Assembly (NCBI RefSeq): GCF_036416795.1
Contig: NZ_CP143867.1
Location: 5,696,001-5,760,000 of the forward strand
Reading direction: 5' to 3'
DNA: 64,000 nt
Origin: Bacteroides sp. MSB163
GTDB taxonomy: Bacteria > Bacteroidota > Bacteroidia > Bacteroidales > Bacteroidaceae
Shown here: positions 42,410-52,114 of the stretch, in pieces
Layout: each line of letters begins with the position of its first letter
How positions within the stretch are numbered: the first letter of the stretch is position 1
Notes under the pieces: model-generated
What the model was told of the DNA's origin: nothing
Databases searched by the model: none
What the model saw: the letters and a program-made list of their open reading frames with translations, nothing else
Made by a program: the position numbers and the translations under genes

Positions 42410-43984
42410 GTGACAAGCGAACTCGTTGTAGACGTACAGCCCAAAGAGGTCTCCATCGCCCTGCTCGAAGACAAGAGCCTGGTGGAACTTCAAAGCGAAG
42501 GAAGAAATCTTTCTTTCTCGGTGGGTAACATGTATTTGGGACGAATCAAGAAATTGATGCCCGGCCTGAATGCCTGCTTCGTGGACGTGGGTTACGAGAA
42601 AGATGCTTTTCTTCATTATCTGGACTTAGGTCCTCAATTTAACTCGTTAGAGAAGTACGTAAAGCAAACTTTAAGCGATAAAAAGAAACTACCGCAAATC
42701 ACCAAAGCAACCATACTTCCCGATCTTGAAAAGGATGGCACCGTAGCCAATACACTCAAGGTGGGACAAGAAGTAGTGGTGCAAATTGTCAAGGAGCCCA
42801 TCTCTACCAAAGGTCCGCGCCTGACTTCCGAAATCTCATTTGCCGGAAGATACCTGGTGCTGATACCTTTCAACGACAAGGTTTCCGTATCACAAAAAAT
42901 TAAATCGAGCGAAGAACGCGCCCGCCTCAAACAATTGCTGATGAGTATCAAACCGAAGAATTTCGGAGTGATCGTCCGCACCGTTGCCGAAGGGAAACGC
43001 GTAGCCGAGCTCGACGGAGAGCTTAAAGTTTTATTAAAGCACTGGGAAGATGCTGTCACCAAAATACAGAAAGCTACTAAATTCCCGACATTGATTTACG
43101 AAGAAACCAGCCGTGCCGTAGGCTTATTGCGCGACTTGTTCAATCCTTCTTTCGAGAACATCCACGTCAACGACGAAGCCGTGTTCCACGAAATCAAGGA
43201 TTACGTAACTCTTATCGCCCCTGACCGGGCAGGAATCGTAAAACTGTATAAAGGACAACTCCCCATTTACGACAATTTCGGTATCACCAAGCAGATCAAG
43301 TCTTCGTTTGGCAAGACGGTTTCATACAAGAGTGGTGCCTACCTGATTATTGAGCATACTGAGGCGCTTCACGTAGTAGACGTGAACAGCGGTAACCGCA
43401 CCAAAAATGCCAACGGACAGGAGGCCAACGCACTCGAAGTGAATCTGGGAGCTGCCGACGAACTGGCTCGCCAGCTGCGACTGAGAGATATGGGTGGTAT
43501 CATTGTGGTGGACTTCATTGATATGAACGAAGCCGAAAACAGACAAAAGCTTTACGAACGTATGTGTGCCAACATGCAGAAAGACAGGGCAAGACACAAC
43601 ATCCTACCGCTCAGCAAATTCGGACTGATGCAGATTACTCGCCAGCGTGTGCGCCCGGCAATGGATGTCAATACCACAGAAATCTGTCCCACCTGTTTCG
43701 GAAAAGGCACAATCAAGTCGTCCATCCTCTTTACGGACACTTTAGAGAGTAAAATTGATTACTTAGTCAACAAATTGAAGATTAAGAAATTCTCGTTACA
43801 CATCCACCCGTATATTGCTGCTTACATCAACCAAGGACTCGTTTCCCTGAAACGGAAATGGCAGATGAAATACGGATTTGGTATCAAGATTATTCCAAGC
43901 CAGAAACTCGCGTTCCTGGAATATGTATTCTACGACCCGCAAGGGGAAGAGATTGACATGAAGGAAGAATTCGAAATTAAATAA
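42410..43984 (+). CDS. rng: Ribonuclease E/G family endoribonuclease
   Basis: 524 aa, length of RNase G (no long RNase E scaffold). GTG start fitting the TSELVVDV beginning. S1-like domain split by the insertion at about 40-130, 5'-sensor region, and catalytic DNase-I-like core with the metal Asp residues in HVVDVNSGN and IVVDFIDMNE (about 325 and 368). The zinc-link CPTCFGKG is at about residue 426. Cleaves single-stranded, AU-rich RNA in rRNA maturation and mRNA decay. Followed by a strong terminator. Confidence 0.95.
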   Translation: MTSELVVDVQPKEVSIALLEDKSLVELQSEGRNLSFSVGNMYLGRIKKLMPGLNACFVDVGYEKDAFLHYLDLGPQFNSLEKYVKQTLSDKKKLPQITKATILPDLEKDGTVANTLKVGQEVVVQIVKEPISTKGPRLTSEISFAGRYLVLIPFNDKVSVSQKIKSSEERARLKQLLMSIKPKNFGVIVRTVAEGKRVAELDGELKVLLKHWEDAVTKIQKATKFPTLIYEETSRAVGLLRDLFNPSFENIHVNDEAVFHEIKDYVTLIAPDRAGIVKLYKGQLPIYDNFGITKQIKSSFGKTVSYKSGAYLIIEHTEALHVVDVNSGNRTKNANGQEANALEVNLGAADELARQLRLRDMGGIIVVDFIDMNEAENRQKLYERMCANMQKDRARHNILPLSKFGLMQITRQRVRPAMDVNTTEICPTCFGKGTIKSSILFTDTLESKIDYLVNKLKIKKFSLHIHPYIAAYINQGLVSLKRKWQMKYGFGIKIIPSQKLAFLEYVFYDPQGEEIDMKEEFEIK

Positions 43985-43985
43985 G

Positions 43986-44026
43986 AAAGACGGCGAAGTA
44001 AATCAGAAACTTCGCCGTCTTTTTTG
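43986..44026 (+). terminator. Terminator after rng
   Basis: AAAGACGGCGAAG (43986-43998) / CTTCGCCGTCTTT (44010-44022), 13-bp stem, then TTTG. Confidence 0.88.
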
Positions 44027-44032
44027 TTTTCC

Positions 44033-45220
44033 TCACCAACACTCCCCTGCACATGCAAGGTGATAAATCTCTTTGCTGTCCTGCATTGTCAACTTCACAT
44101 AATTCCCTACCAACTCTCCTTTATTGCGGTGCAGACTATCCGCCAGACGATCAATATCAGGATTTTCAATACCCAGTTCTTTAAATGTCACAGGCAGACC
44201 AAGAGAACTAAAGAAAACTTTCAGCTTACCAATACCCTCCAAAGCAACCGCTTTCTTATCTTCTGATTCAGGAACACCCCATACACGAACGGCATATTGG
44301 GCAATCTTTCCCACATTATGTTCTATCATCCACGTCATCCAGGCAGGGAAAATAACTGATAACCCAGCACCATGAGTAACACCATAAATAGCACTGATTT
44401 CATGCTCCAGGAAGTGCGAAGCCCAATCTTCTTCACAACCTACGCCACAAGTACCATTATGCGCAATCATGCCCGCCCACATCAAGTTGGCACGCGCACC
44501 GTAATCTTCGGGATTTCTCATTACCTTGGGAGCTTCATTGATGATAGCCATCAAAGTGCCTTCACAAAGGCGATCTCCAATTTCCACCTCCTGAGTGTTC
44601 GTAAAATAACGTTCCATGATATGAGCCATCATATCAGCTACACCGCAGGCTGTCTGAAAGGGCGGCAAAGTATAAGTAAGTTCCGGATTCATAATAGAGA
44701 ATACCGGACGCAAAACTTCCGGTACACGCAAACTTAGTTTCTGCAAACCGTCCAGTTTCGTTATAACCGTATTACCGGAACCTTCACTTCCGGCAGCAGG
44801 AATAGTCAGCACAACAGCTACTTTCAGCGCTTTAGTCACTTTAGCCTTTCCGATATAGAAATCCCAGAAGTCACCTTCATAAAGCACACCTGCCGCTATA
44901 GCTTTGGCTGTATCAATGACAGAACCACCACCCACAGGCAACAACATATCAGCCTGTTCACGACGGCAGAATTCAATGCCTTCATACACTTTCGTATCCA
45001 CTGGATTCGGCTGCACGCCACCCATCAAACAATATTCAATCCCTGCTTCCTGCAAGGATTGCTTCACCCTATCCAGCAAGCCACTCCGTACAACAGAACC
45101 GCCGCCGTACACGATCATCACTTTCCGCGCACCATGTTTCCGTGCCAGTGCACCGACTTGCATTTCCGTAGCCTTACCGAATACAAATTCGGTAGGACTG
45201 CAAAAAACGAAATTATTCAT
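44033..45220 (-). CDS. Iron-dependent alcohol dehydrogenase (butanol dehydrogenase-like)
   Basis: 395 aa, group III Fe-ADH. NAD(P)-binding motif VGGGSVIDTAKA (about residue 95), metal-binding residues in DMMAHIMERYF (Asp and His), and the conserved GVTHGAGLSVIFP. Reduces aldehydes to alcohols or the reverse; substrate not defined. It overlaps the PAP2 gene start by 1 nt and is the last gene of the minus-strand run that begins with the inositol-lipid genes. Function in that pathway is not expected. Confidence 0.92.
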   Translation of the reverse strand: MNNFVFCSPTEFVFGKATEMQVGALARKHGARKVMIVYGGGSVVRSGLLDRVKQSLQEAGIEYCLMGGVQPNPVDTKVYEGIEFCRREQADMLLPVGGGSVIDTAKAIAAGVLYEGDFWDFYIGKAKVTKALKVAVVLTIPAAGSEGSGNTVITKLDGLQKLSLRVPEVLRPVFSIMNPELTYTLPPFQTACGVADMMAHIMERYFTNTQEVEIGDRLCEGTLMAIINEAPKVMRNPEDYGARANLMWAGMIAHNGTCGVGCEEDWASHFLEHEISAIYGVTHGAGLSVIFPAWMTWMIEHNVGKIAQYAVRVWGVPESEDKKAVALEGIGKLKVFFSSLGLPVTFKELGIENPDIDRLADSLHRNKGELVGNYVKLTMQDSKEIYHLACAGECW

Positions 45221-46152
45221 TAACGGATATATTTACTATAACGTTCGAAGAAGCGCTTGAATACTCCCCATTTCATCAATCCTTTTTCAAAGACAAAGAT
45301 GCCCAGGAGAGCACAGAATATTCCCAGTAATACATCAATCAGGTAATGATGTCCCGAATAAATAGCCGTACACCAGATACCCACCATGATAAACGCGAAC
45401 AATGCTATCAGCCAGCCCTTGCAGCGATTCATAATAGCATAAGCCAACGCCACAACCATATATGCCGCATGCAGCGAAGGGACGGCTGCAAATACATTTG
45501 CATTACGCCCATAGATAGAGTCGAAAACCGTGCATCCCAGCAGTTCGTCAAAGCGTCCCAACCCCGCCACATTTCCCGGAGTATCCAGCATTGCCTCGAA
45601 CCCATAGTTCATAGCATACCAAGGGGGAGCGGCAGGATGAACATAATATCCGGCAAAGCCAATAAGATTGACCAACAGAAAGACCATGGCAAAACGGAGA
45701 TACATCCGGCGATCTCCCTTCAGATAAAGCCACAAACCGAAAGCTATAGGCACAGGCACCCAGCAGAGATAGAACACCCCGGCAAAGAAATCAGCTACCG
45801 GCCAGTGATGTATGGCAAAAAATTCACAGGGAATCAGCGTATCTCCATTCAGGGATATACCGAAAAGGGATTTCTCCGCTTCATACAAACCCTGTACATC
45901 GATAGGATTTACCTGATAATTGGGATACACCCGCATCCAGTCGTATGAAATTCCGAAGATAACAAAAGGCAGCAAAGCCACTGCCAGCTTACGGGTTGTC
46001 CTTCCTGCAAAGAACAAAACCAGAAACAATCCCGCCATTAGAAAATGCTCCATGCGAAGTCCGATAAAAGTAGCCGTCAGCAACAGAAAAATCAGCATAA
46101 TGACTACCAGCAATACCGTCTCCCTCACCGAAGGAAAATATCTTTTTATCAT
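45220..46152 (-). CDS. PAP2-family protein, probable inositol-phosphoceramide synthase-like (Aur1-type)
   Basis: 310 aa, membrane protein with several helices. PAP2/Aur1-like phosphate transfer motifs: AVPSLHAAYMVV (about residue 224) and a following GHHYLIDVLLG with the conserved His and Asp. It is in the position that the inositol-phosphoceramide synthase candidate occupies in the B. thetaiotaomicron inositol-lipid cluster. It would move an inositol head group from phosphatidylinositol to a sphingolipid. The start overlaps the CDP-alcohol transferase stop by 4 nt. The activity is inferred from context. Confidence 0.8.
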   Translation of the reverse strand: MIKRYFPSVRETVLLVVIMLIFLLLTATFIGLRMEHFLMAGLFLVLFFAGRTTRKLAVALLPFVIFGISYDWMRVYPNYQVNPIDVQGLYEAEKSLFGISLNGDTLIPCEFFAIHHWPVADFFAGVFYLCWVPVPIAFGLWLYLKGDRRMYLRFAMVFLLVNLIGFAGYYVHPAAPPWYAMNYGFEAMLDTPGNVAGLGRFDELLGCTVFDSIYGRNANVFAAVPSLHAAYMVVALAYAIMNRCKGWLIALFAFIMVGIWCTAIYSGHHYLIDVLLGIFCALLGIFVFEKGLMKWGVFKRFFERYSKYIR

Positions 46153-46808
46153 TTATTCAAAAGTTTATAGCAATGTGCCAGACGGACAAAAGCCGTCAGA
46201 TTAGCCAATACGGCAATGATTGCCAGAGGAACAATCAGGATTAACATCGGGTCGAAGAGTGTGCAATCGGAAAATATACCGCAAAACAAAGCTCCCAGAC
46301 TGGTCAGCACCACTCGCTCAGGGCGTTGCATAATACCTACTTTACATTCCAGTCCCAGCCCTTCGGCACGTGCGCGTACGTAACTTACCATCAGCGAACC
46401 GATCAAAGCAAGAAAAGTGATAATGGAACCCCAGAAATAACCCTGCAATATAAGATAATAGGATATGCCGAACAAAGTAAACAGTTCACTGTAACGGTCT
46501 AGCACCGAATCGTACAATGCCCCGAAGGTGGAAGACATATTGCCAAGACGCGCCACGCGGCCGTCCATCATGTCAAACAACCCGGCAAAGAGTATCAGTC
46601 CGCCTGTCCACCCCACTAAGGAAAGGTCTTCTTCTGAATCCGTCACTAACCCTGCATAAATAAATATACCGGCAGCCACAATATTAAGAATCAACCCGGT
46701 AGTAGTAATAAAGTTAGGCGTAATGCCAATTTTAATCATGCCGCGCACAACGGGATTGATAATCTTGTATATCACCTGCTGCAGCCAATCTCTGTAATTC
46801 ATGTTCAT
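46149..46808 (-). CDS. CDP-alcohol phosphatidyltransferase (phosphatidylinositol-phosphate synthase-like)
   Basis: 219 aa. The class signature D-x2-D-G-x2-A-R-x8-G-x3-D-x3-D is present in full (DMMDGRVARLGN, then GALYDSVLD, about residues 74-105). Several membrane helices. With a myo-inositol-phosphate synthase in the same cluster it most likely joins CDP-diacylglycerol with inositol 3-phosphate. It is followed by the PAP2 gene (overlap) and preceded by GtrA (2-nt gap). Confidence 0.9.
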   Translation of the reverse strand: MNMNYRDWLQQVIYKIINPVVRGMIKIGITPNFITTTGLILNIVAAGIFIYAGLVTDSEEDLSLVGWTGGLILFAGLFDMMDGRVARLGNMSSTFGALYDSVLDRYSELFTLFGISYYLILQGYFWGSIITFLALIGSLMVSYVRARAEGLGLECKVGIMQRPERVVLTSLGALFCGIFSDCTLFDPMLILIVPLAIIAVLANLTAFVRLAHCYKLLNK

Positions 46809-46809
46809 T

Positions 46810-47319
46810 CTATTTTTTCTCCAAACGTTGTTTCAGAAATCTTTTTAAGTCGTGGTTCCGGTAGACGAAGACCCGTTGCAAATAATAGTTCCAGAAAAAT
46901 GCAACCAGCAGGGCAACCATTATTTTTGACAAGATAAACACGTCATAGACGTAGTATCCCAGCAAGCCGTTCACCCATTTCATTCCTGCCAGCCATTCCG
47001 TCAAAGCAAAAGTACCCCATGTATTGATAAGGATGCTCCCACCCCAGACAATGAAATACTTCAACCCCACATGTATCTTCTTGCAGTCTTCCGCCTTAAA
47101 TACCCATTCATAGTTGATTACACAATTGACAATACCGCCAATCACGGAACCTATAAATGTGGCATACAAATAATATATACCAAATAATTTCACCAAAAGA
47201 ATAGTAATCAGAAAATCGATCACAGTAGCTATCTGTGCAGAAAGCTGCGCCTTCATGAAAAGCCACACTTCCCTGCGCCAACCTGCAAACCGACTCTGTT
47301 CTTCTACTCCATCAACCAT
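46810..47319 (-). CDS. GtrA-like four-helix membrane protein
   Basis: 169 aa, four membrane segments (about 25-45, 50-70, 85-105, 120-140) matching the GtrA family: VIDFLITILLVKLFGIYYLYATFIGSVIGGIVNCVINYEW and FWNYYLQRVFVYR. GtrA proteins are thought to flip lipid-linked sugars or intermediates. In this cluster it may translocate an inositol-lipid intermediate. Overlaps the PgpA-like gene by 16 nt. Confidence 0.85.
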   Translation of the reverse strand: MVDGVEEQSRFAGWRREVWLFMKAQLSAQIATVIDFLITILLVKLFGIYYLYATFIGSVIGGIVNCVINYEWVFKAEDCKKIHVGLKYFIVWGGSILINTWGTFALTEWLAGMKWVNGLLGYYVYDVFILSKIMVALLVAFFWNYYLQRVFVYRNHDLKRFLKQRLEKK

Positions 47320-47777
47320 CTCGCCACAATTAAAACAATGAAACCATACACTCCTGCCAATACGTCGTCCATCATCACTCCCACTCCACCCGGAAGATTT
47401 TCCATCCGCCGGATGCCCAGCGGTTTCAGAATATCAAAAAAGCGGAACAAAACAAATGCTGCCAGTCCATACCAGATATGACCTGCCGGAGCTGCCAGGA
47501 GCGTGATCCACACACCTACCATCTCATCCACCACCACGCGCGACGGATCTTCACCCCAGTAGGGTTCCAGACGGTCGGTAGCCCAGATTCCGGCTACGGT
47601 GAACAGAGATATCAATGCGACAGTCGTCCACAACAGACAAGTTTCTGATATGAGTAAAGAAAGTCCGAACCAGATTAGCGTAGCGAGTAAAGCGCCCGCC
47701 GTGCCCGGAGCAAAGGGAGAAAAGCCTGAGCCGAAGCCCGTGCCTATCAGGACAGGGAAGAAGGAAGGTCTCCTCAT
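47304..47777 (-). CDS. PgpA-like phosphatase (probable phosphatidylinositol-phosphate phosphatase)
   Basis: 157 aa, phosphatidylglycerophosphatase A family: FGSGFSPFAPGTAGAL at the start, DRLEPYWGEDPSRVVVDEMVGVW in the middle, FRFFDILKPLGIR and a final DDVLAGVYG. Several membrane segments. Sitting between a myo-inositol-phosphate synthase and a CDP-alcohol transferase, it most likely dephosphorylates phosphatidylinositol phosphate, as its equivalent does in B. thetaiotaomicron, and is not necessarily a phosphatidylglycerol enzyme. Confidence 0.85.
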   Translation of the reverse strand: MRRPSFFPVLIGTGFGSGFSPFAPGTAGALLATLIWFGLSLLISETCLLWTTVALISLFTVAGIWATDRLEPYWGEDPSRVVVDEMVGVWITLLAAPAGHIWYGLAAFVLFRFFDILKPLGIRRMENLPGGVGVMMDDVLAGVYGFIVLIVARWLME

Positions 47778-47803
47778 TGAAAAAAGATATAAAAGAGTGA
47801 TAA

Positions 47804-47871
47804 GGTGATAAAGTGGTAAAGCGGTAAAGTAATACTACATCACCACTTTATCACTCTACCACCTTATCACC
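47804..47871. repeat. Palindromic intergenic repeat
   Basis: GGTGATAAAGTGGTAAAG (47804-47821) pairs with CTCTACCACCTTATCACC (47854-47871), 18 bp with two mismatches. The same CACCTTATCA unit is found at 5267-5314. Confidence 0.65.
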
Positions 47872-47884
47872 TTATTATTATTTA

Positions 47885-49180
47885 TTAATCCAGATAGCTC
47901 GGTGATTTTTCACCCACCATCGTACGGATTGTTTCTTTCACCATTCTCCATTGAGTGAACAGATCATGAATCGGTTCATGCTCAAAGTCGTGCATCGGGC
48001 TCTTGCAGAAGAATGACAACCAAGTCTGGATTCCAGACATACCTGCACGCAATGCCAGATCACTGAAAATAACGAGGTCGAGTGCAATAGGAGCTGCAAG
48101 AATAGAGTCACGGCACAGGAAGTTTACTTTGATTTCCATCGGGTACCCCATCCATCCGAAGATGTCGATGTTATCCCATGCTTCCTTATTATCTTTACGG
48201 GGAGGATAGTAGTTGATACGAACCTTGTGGTAAACATCACCATAGAGATCGGGATATTTTTCAGGTTCGAAGATGTTATCGATAACAGACAACTTGCTGA
48301 CTTCTTTTGTTTTGAAGTTTTCGGGTTGATCGAGCACTTCGCCGTCACGGTTACCCAGGATGTTGGTAGAGAACCAACCGCTTACACCCAGCATACGAGT
48401 CTTGAACATCGGAGCGAGCACTGTTTTCATCAGTGTCTGTCCACTCTTGAAGTCCTTACCGGAGATGGGCACATTCATCTTCTTAGAGAATTCCCACATT
48501 GCCGGAGTATCTACGCACAAGTTAGGAGCACCCATAATGAACGGAGCACCTTCTGCAATTGCAGCATAAGCATAGCACATACTCGGAGAAATCACTTCCG
48601 TGTTATTAGCCTTCATTGCTTCTTCCAAAGCAGCAAGCGACTCGTGTTCTTTACACAACGGAACGTAGATTTCAGTACTTGCAGCCCACAGCACGGCAAT
48701 ACGTTCGCAGTTGTTGGCAGCCTTGAAGTTACGGATATCCTCACGCAGTTGCTCCATCATTTCCCAACGGGTGGCAGCCTGTTTGATGTACGTACCATTC
48801 AGACGTTTTGCAAAGTTGTGGTCAAAGGCAGCAGGCATCGGTTTGATAGCTTGCAATTCCTCTTTTACCAGATTTAAGTCTTTTTCTTTCAGAACTTCTG
48901 CATACATCGCAGCTTCGTATGCATTATCAGGGAAGATATCCCATCCGCCGAAAACAATGTCGTTCAAATCTGCCAAAGGCACTACGTCCTTAATCAGCTT
49001 TTCGTCGTTGTTCTCCATGCGTATTGTGGCCATCTGTGTAATAGACCCAATAGGTTTTGCCAGTCCCTTACGAGCAGCCAATGTACCCGTTATCATGGTG
49101 GTTGAGACCGCGCCACCCACTCCGACTACCAGTACACCCAAACGACCAGTTGCCGGCTTAATGTTTTCTTTCATTGCCAT
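47885..49180 (-). CDS. myo-Inositol-1-phosphate synthase (MIPS)
   Basis: 431 aa. Converts glucose 6-phosphate to inositol phosphate with NAD+. N-terminal nucleotide-binding start LGVLVVGVGGAVSTTMITG, catalytic/active-region residues DFKSGQTLMKTV, GWFSTNILGNRDG and NFLCRDSILAAP. First gene of a five-gene inositol-lipid operon (MIPS, PgpA-like, GtrA, CDP-alcohol transferase, PAP2). A -7 box lies 29 nt upstream. Confidence 0.94.
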   Translation of the reverse strand: MAMKENIKPATGRLGVLVVGVGGAVSTTMITGTLAARKGLAKPIGSITQMATIRMENNDEKLIKDVVPLADLNDIVFGGWDIFPDNAYEAAMYAEVLKEKDLNLVKEELQAIKPMPAAFDHNFAKRLNGTYIKQAATRWEMMEQLREDIRNFKAANNCERIAVLWAASTEIYVPLCKEHESLAALEEAMKANNTEVISPSMCYAYAAIAEGAPFIMGAPNLCVDTPAMWEFSKKMNVPISGKDFKSGQTLMKTVLAPMFKTRMLGVSGWFSTNILGNRDGEVLDQPENFKTKEVSKLSVIDNIFEPEKYPDLYGDVYHKVRINYYPPRKDNKEAWDNIDIFGWMGYPMEIKVNFLCRDSILAAPIALDLVIFSDLALRAGMSGIQTWLSFFCKSPMHDFEHEPIHDLFTQWRMVKETIRTMVGEKSPSYLD

Positions 49181-49208
49181 TGTATCTTTTAAAGTTTAAA
49201 AAATTGCT

Positions 49209-49216
49209 CAAATTTA
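49209..49216 (-). promoter_or_regulatory. Candidate -7 box of the inositol-lipid operon
   Basis: Minus-strand TAAATTTG, exact TAnnTTTG, about 29 nt before the start codon. Confidence 0.55.
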
Positions 49217-49281
49217 GGCTATTTTGTTCAATTGAGACTCGTCTTTTTATCCGATTTAATGTTCTGTTAGTAAGATTTAAG

Positions 49282-51828
49282 TTAAAAGGTCATGTGCAGA
49301 CTGATTCTAAGACCGGATTTATCAATTCCAGGCAGATTTCTGTAAGTTAATCGCCAGACATAATCGAAACGGAGAACCTTCAAAATATTCTCCACACCGA
49401 CACCCACTTCCATATAAGGAGTATCGCCCATATAAGAGGTTGTAGCGGGAAAACGAAAAAGGTCATTGCTGACTGTCGGATTATTTTTGTCGCTCAAATT
49501 CCCGTACAATCCCCGAAACGAAAGGACTTCACGCCATTTCAACTTTTTCAGCAAAGGTACGCGGTTGAACAAAAAGCCATTTAGATAGTAAGTAACGTCC
49601 CACGAAGCATATTCATCGTTCATAAACTCCATGGCATTCATCAGGGAGTAAGACTCCGGCTGAATGGTATAAGAGAGGTTAGCGTTCGGGATAATCAGTA
49701 GCGGGAAAGGTACTTTATTCCAAACTTTTCCAGCTTTCAGGATAACGTCCGTATAGCCAAAGGCCGAAAACCAGAAACGTTTCTGAAAACCTGCCTCTGT
49801 ATATTGATAGGTATAATCACCGCCCAACATTCCTTTTGCAGCCATCGTATGCGAAAGCGAGAAGACCGGAGCATCCAGCGATACCGGAAAGCGGTTCCAT
49901 TGCGTCTGAAAGAATTTTTCATTCGGCGCATAACGCAATTTTACTTCAAACTCGGTATTCGATATTTTCTTCACGGGCGTTGCCATCTCATCCTGTTTCA
50001 GGAAAGGGATAAGATACGAAGACTCATCCTGCCGGAAGCGGGATGTGAGCTGAAAGGAGAAACCGGAATGGAACTCATTGTTATAAGTCAGTTCCGCCTT
50101 GCGCTGATAGCCTATCCGGTCGTCCTTCTGGCGCTTCAAGCTCAGGAATACGTTGTCCTGACTGGTATAGAGGTAATGTTGTCCGTATTGGTTTACATCC
50201 GAGGTATATCGTGCTTTCAAAGAGTGAATAGGAAATTCGTTGGCATACTCCTTCTTCTTATGGAAAGAGTATTCCACTTCCGCCATTCCCTTCATCCGAT
50301 GGTCTTTAAAACCATACGCCATATATCCCTTATAAAAGAGGTGTGGATTCAGCCATGCCGTAGTCATACCTCCCGCACGCAGACGCACACCTTCCAGGGT
50401 GTTACCGCTTATGGTGGTATTCATCATACCTATATAGAACAGGGGTTCTTTCTCTTTAGGTGCGGGTATGTATCCGGTAAACAACACTTTCAAGGTCTTC
50501 TCCGTCCAGTAATAGACAGGATACGTGCGAAGCTGCGCCATCATTTTATCAACGGAAGTTTCCTTCTTGCTGACTTCCACCTGACGGTTATCGTCCCAGT
50601 AAGCTTCCGTGCGATGCGTTGCTTCGGCCGGCTCAATCACTTTTTCCGGCTTCTTAAAGGCCGAAAGGGCATCCGCAGAAGGTTTATACACATAGTTCCT
50701 GTAATATACATCCCGCTTGGCATAGATACCGTCACTGTTGTCCACCAGCTTGAATTCGGTGGTGATATGCTCGTCAGCCAACTGGCGCGTACCGTCTGCC
50801 CCACGGGTAAAGTTCTGTTCAAGAGACATATAATCCACAAAATTCAGATTGATTTTCTGTGGAAAGTTCATGGTGGCACGACGCACAAAATAGGTACTAT
50901 CCAAAGTAACGTACAAGTGTCCCGTAAAACCGAAGGACTCGGAATTGAAGGGTACGAACGTCAGATCCACACAAGGCTGACCCGCTATCGTAAGCGTATC
51001 CATCAGATAATATTTATAGAATGAAGGCCCCAGGGAAGAGAGTGGACTCACGAACTTATTGGTAAACAGCGTGATGTTGTTCTCATAAATATCTACATCT
51101 GTCATCGTCACACTGATAGCTTGCTCCATGCCTTGCTGCGAAAGCATCTCATCCACACCGGCCTGTCGGCGGGCATGTACGCGCTGTTTCTGGCTTTTGG
51201 GAGATTTGCGGTAATAGTCCGTAGCCAGCAGCTCACGGTTGGAAACGGCAAGCACGGGCTTTCCCGTAACGGCGGAAGTATCCACATAGTCCGTCAGGAA
51301 CTTGAATTTACGATAAAGCCACTTCTGTTGCTTTACGCTGTCGAAATTGTTGATGGCAAAGGTCATCTTCTCATAACGATCCCGTTGCCAGAAGTCCAAC
51401 TCTTTGGGCGAATAGTCATCCCGATGTTCTATCATTTGTCGCACAAATTCCACGGCGGGATTATCTTTTTTCTTATACCGCTCCCGTTTGGGTTTCACTA
51501 CCACCTCGTTCAGCGCATATGTTGCCGGAGAAAGGGCGATGTTGAAGCGAACATTGCGTGCCGGGTGAATGAGGCGGGTATACTCATTATATCCAACGGC
51601 AGAAATCACCAGCACGGCTTGGGGACGATAGGTCTTGAAAGAAAACTGTCCTTTGTCGTTGGTCATACCTCCCTCGGTAGTACCTTTCAGATACACAGAT
51701 GTATAAGGCAGAGGCTCACGAGTTAACGAGTCTGTGACAACACCTTGTACCATATATTGTGCCCACAGGGGCAAACTCATCCAGCAAAGGCTGATGAACA
51801 ATAAAATCCTTAAAAAAGTAAACCTCAT
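49282..51828 (-). CDS. DUF5686 protein with carboxypeptidase-like regulatory domain (outer membrane)
   Basis: 848 aa with signal peptide MRFTFLRILLFISLCWMSLPLWA. A carboxypeptidase-D-like regulatory domain comes first (about 28-105: VQGVVTDSLTREPLPYTSVYLKG), then the long DUF5686 region with many beta strands, ending LRISLHMTF with an aromatic terminus as in outer-membrane barrels. Predicted to be a surface or outer-membrane barrel of unknown function. Separate from the inositol-lipid operon (101-bp gap with that operon's promoter in it). A MITE-like repeat lies just upstream. Confidence 0.85.
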   Translation of the reverse strand: MRFTFLRILLFISLCWMSLPLWAQYMVQGVVTDSLTREPLPYTSVYLKGTTEGGMTNDKGQFSFKTYRPQAVLVISAVGYNEYTRLIHPARNVRFNIALSPATYALNEVVVKPKRERYKKKDNPAVEFVRQMIEHRDDYSPKELDFWQRDRYEKMTFAINNFDSVKQQKWLYRKFKFLTDYVDTSAVTGKPVLAVSNRELLATDYYRKSPKSQKQRVHARRQAGVDEMLSQQGMEQAISVTMTDVDIYENNITLFTNKFVSPLSSLGPSFYKYYLMDTLTIAGQPCVDLTFVPFNSESFGFTGHLYVTLDSTYFVRRATMNFPQKINLNFVDYMSLEQNFTRGADGTRQLADEHITTEFKLVDNSDGIYAKRDVYYRNYVYKPSADALSAFKKPEKVIEPAEATHRTEAYWDDNRQVEVSKKETSVDKMMAQLRTYPVYYWTEKTLKVLFTGYIPAPKEKEPLFYIGMMNTTISGNTLEGVRLRAGGMTTAWLNPHLFYKGYMAYGFKDHRMKGMAEVEYSFHKKKEYANEFPIHSLKARYTSDVNQYGQHYLYTSQDNVFLSLKRQKDDRIGYQRKAELTYNNEFHSGFSFQLTSRFRQDESSYLIPFLKQDEMATPVKKISNTEFEVKLRYAPNEKFFQTQWNRFPVSLDAPVFSLSHTMAAKGMLGGDYTYQYTEAGFQKRFWFSAFGYTDVILKAGKVWNKVPFPLLIIPNANLSYTIQPESYSLMNAMEFMNDEYASWDVTYYLNGFLFNRVPLLKKLKWREVLSFRGLYGNLSDKNNPTVSNDLFRFPATTSYMGDTPYMEVGVGVENILKVLRFDYVWRLTYRNLPGIDKSGLRISLHMTF

Positions 51829-51853
51829 ACCTATTTATATAATGTTGAAAGAT

Positions 51854-51935
51854 AAATGATAATTTACCAGCGTAGCGCTGGAGCAAGGTTCTCCTTCAGC
51901 GTGCAAGTAATCTTTCACCCGCTAAATTATCATTT
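51854..51935. repeat. MITE-like repeat, copy 1 (82 bp)
   Basis: Terminal inverted repeats AAATGATAATTTA (51854-51866) and TAAATTATCATTT (51923-51935). Internal palindrome CCAGCG/CGCTGG. Inverted sister with an extra insert at 55696-55942. Confidence 0.8.
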
Positions 51936-52114
51936 ACCCTTCTTCTGCGCCCGCAAAGTTACGAAAGAAAACTTTTTTAGAAAGTTCGGTTTTACTCAAT
52001 AAATGTTCTAAAAAACCACTTTTGTACGAAACACTTCCTTTTGCAGGCTGTTGTATATATCTTAAACGACGCGAAAAGCATCGAAAAACAATTAATAACC
52101 TAAACAACTTAATT

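Noticed and set aside
49804..51024. 406-aa plus-strand frame
   Set aside because: Antisense shadow of the DUF5686 gene.
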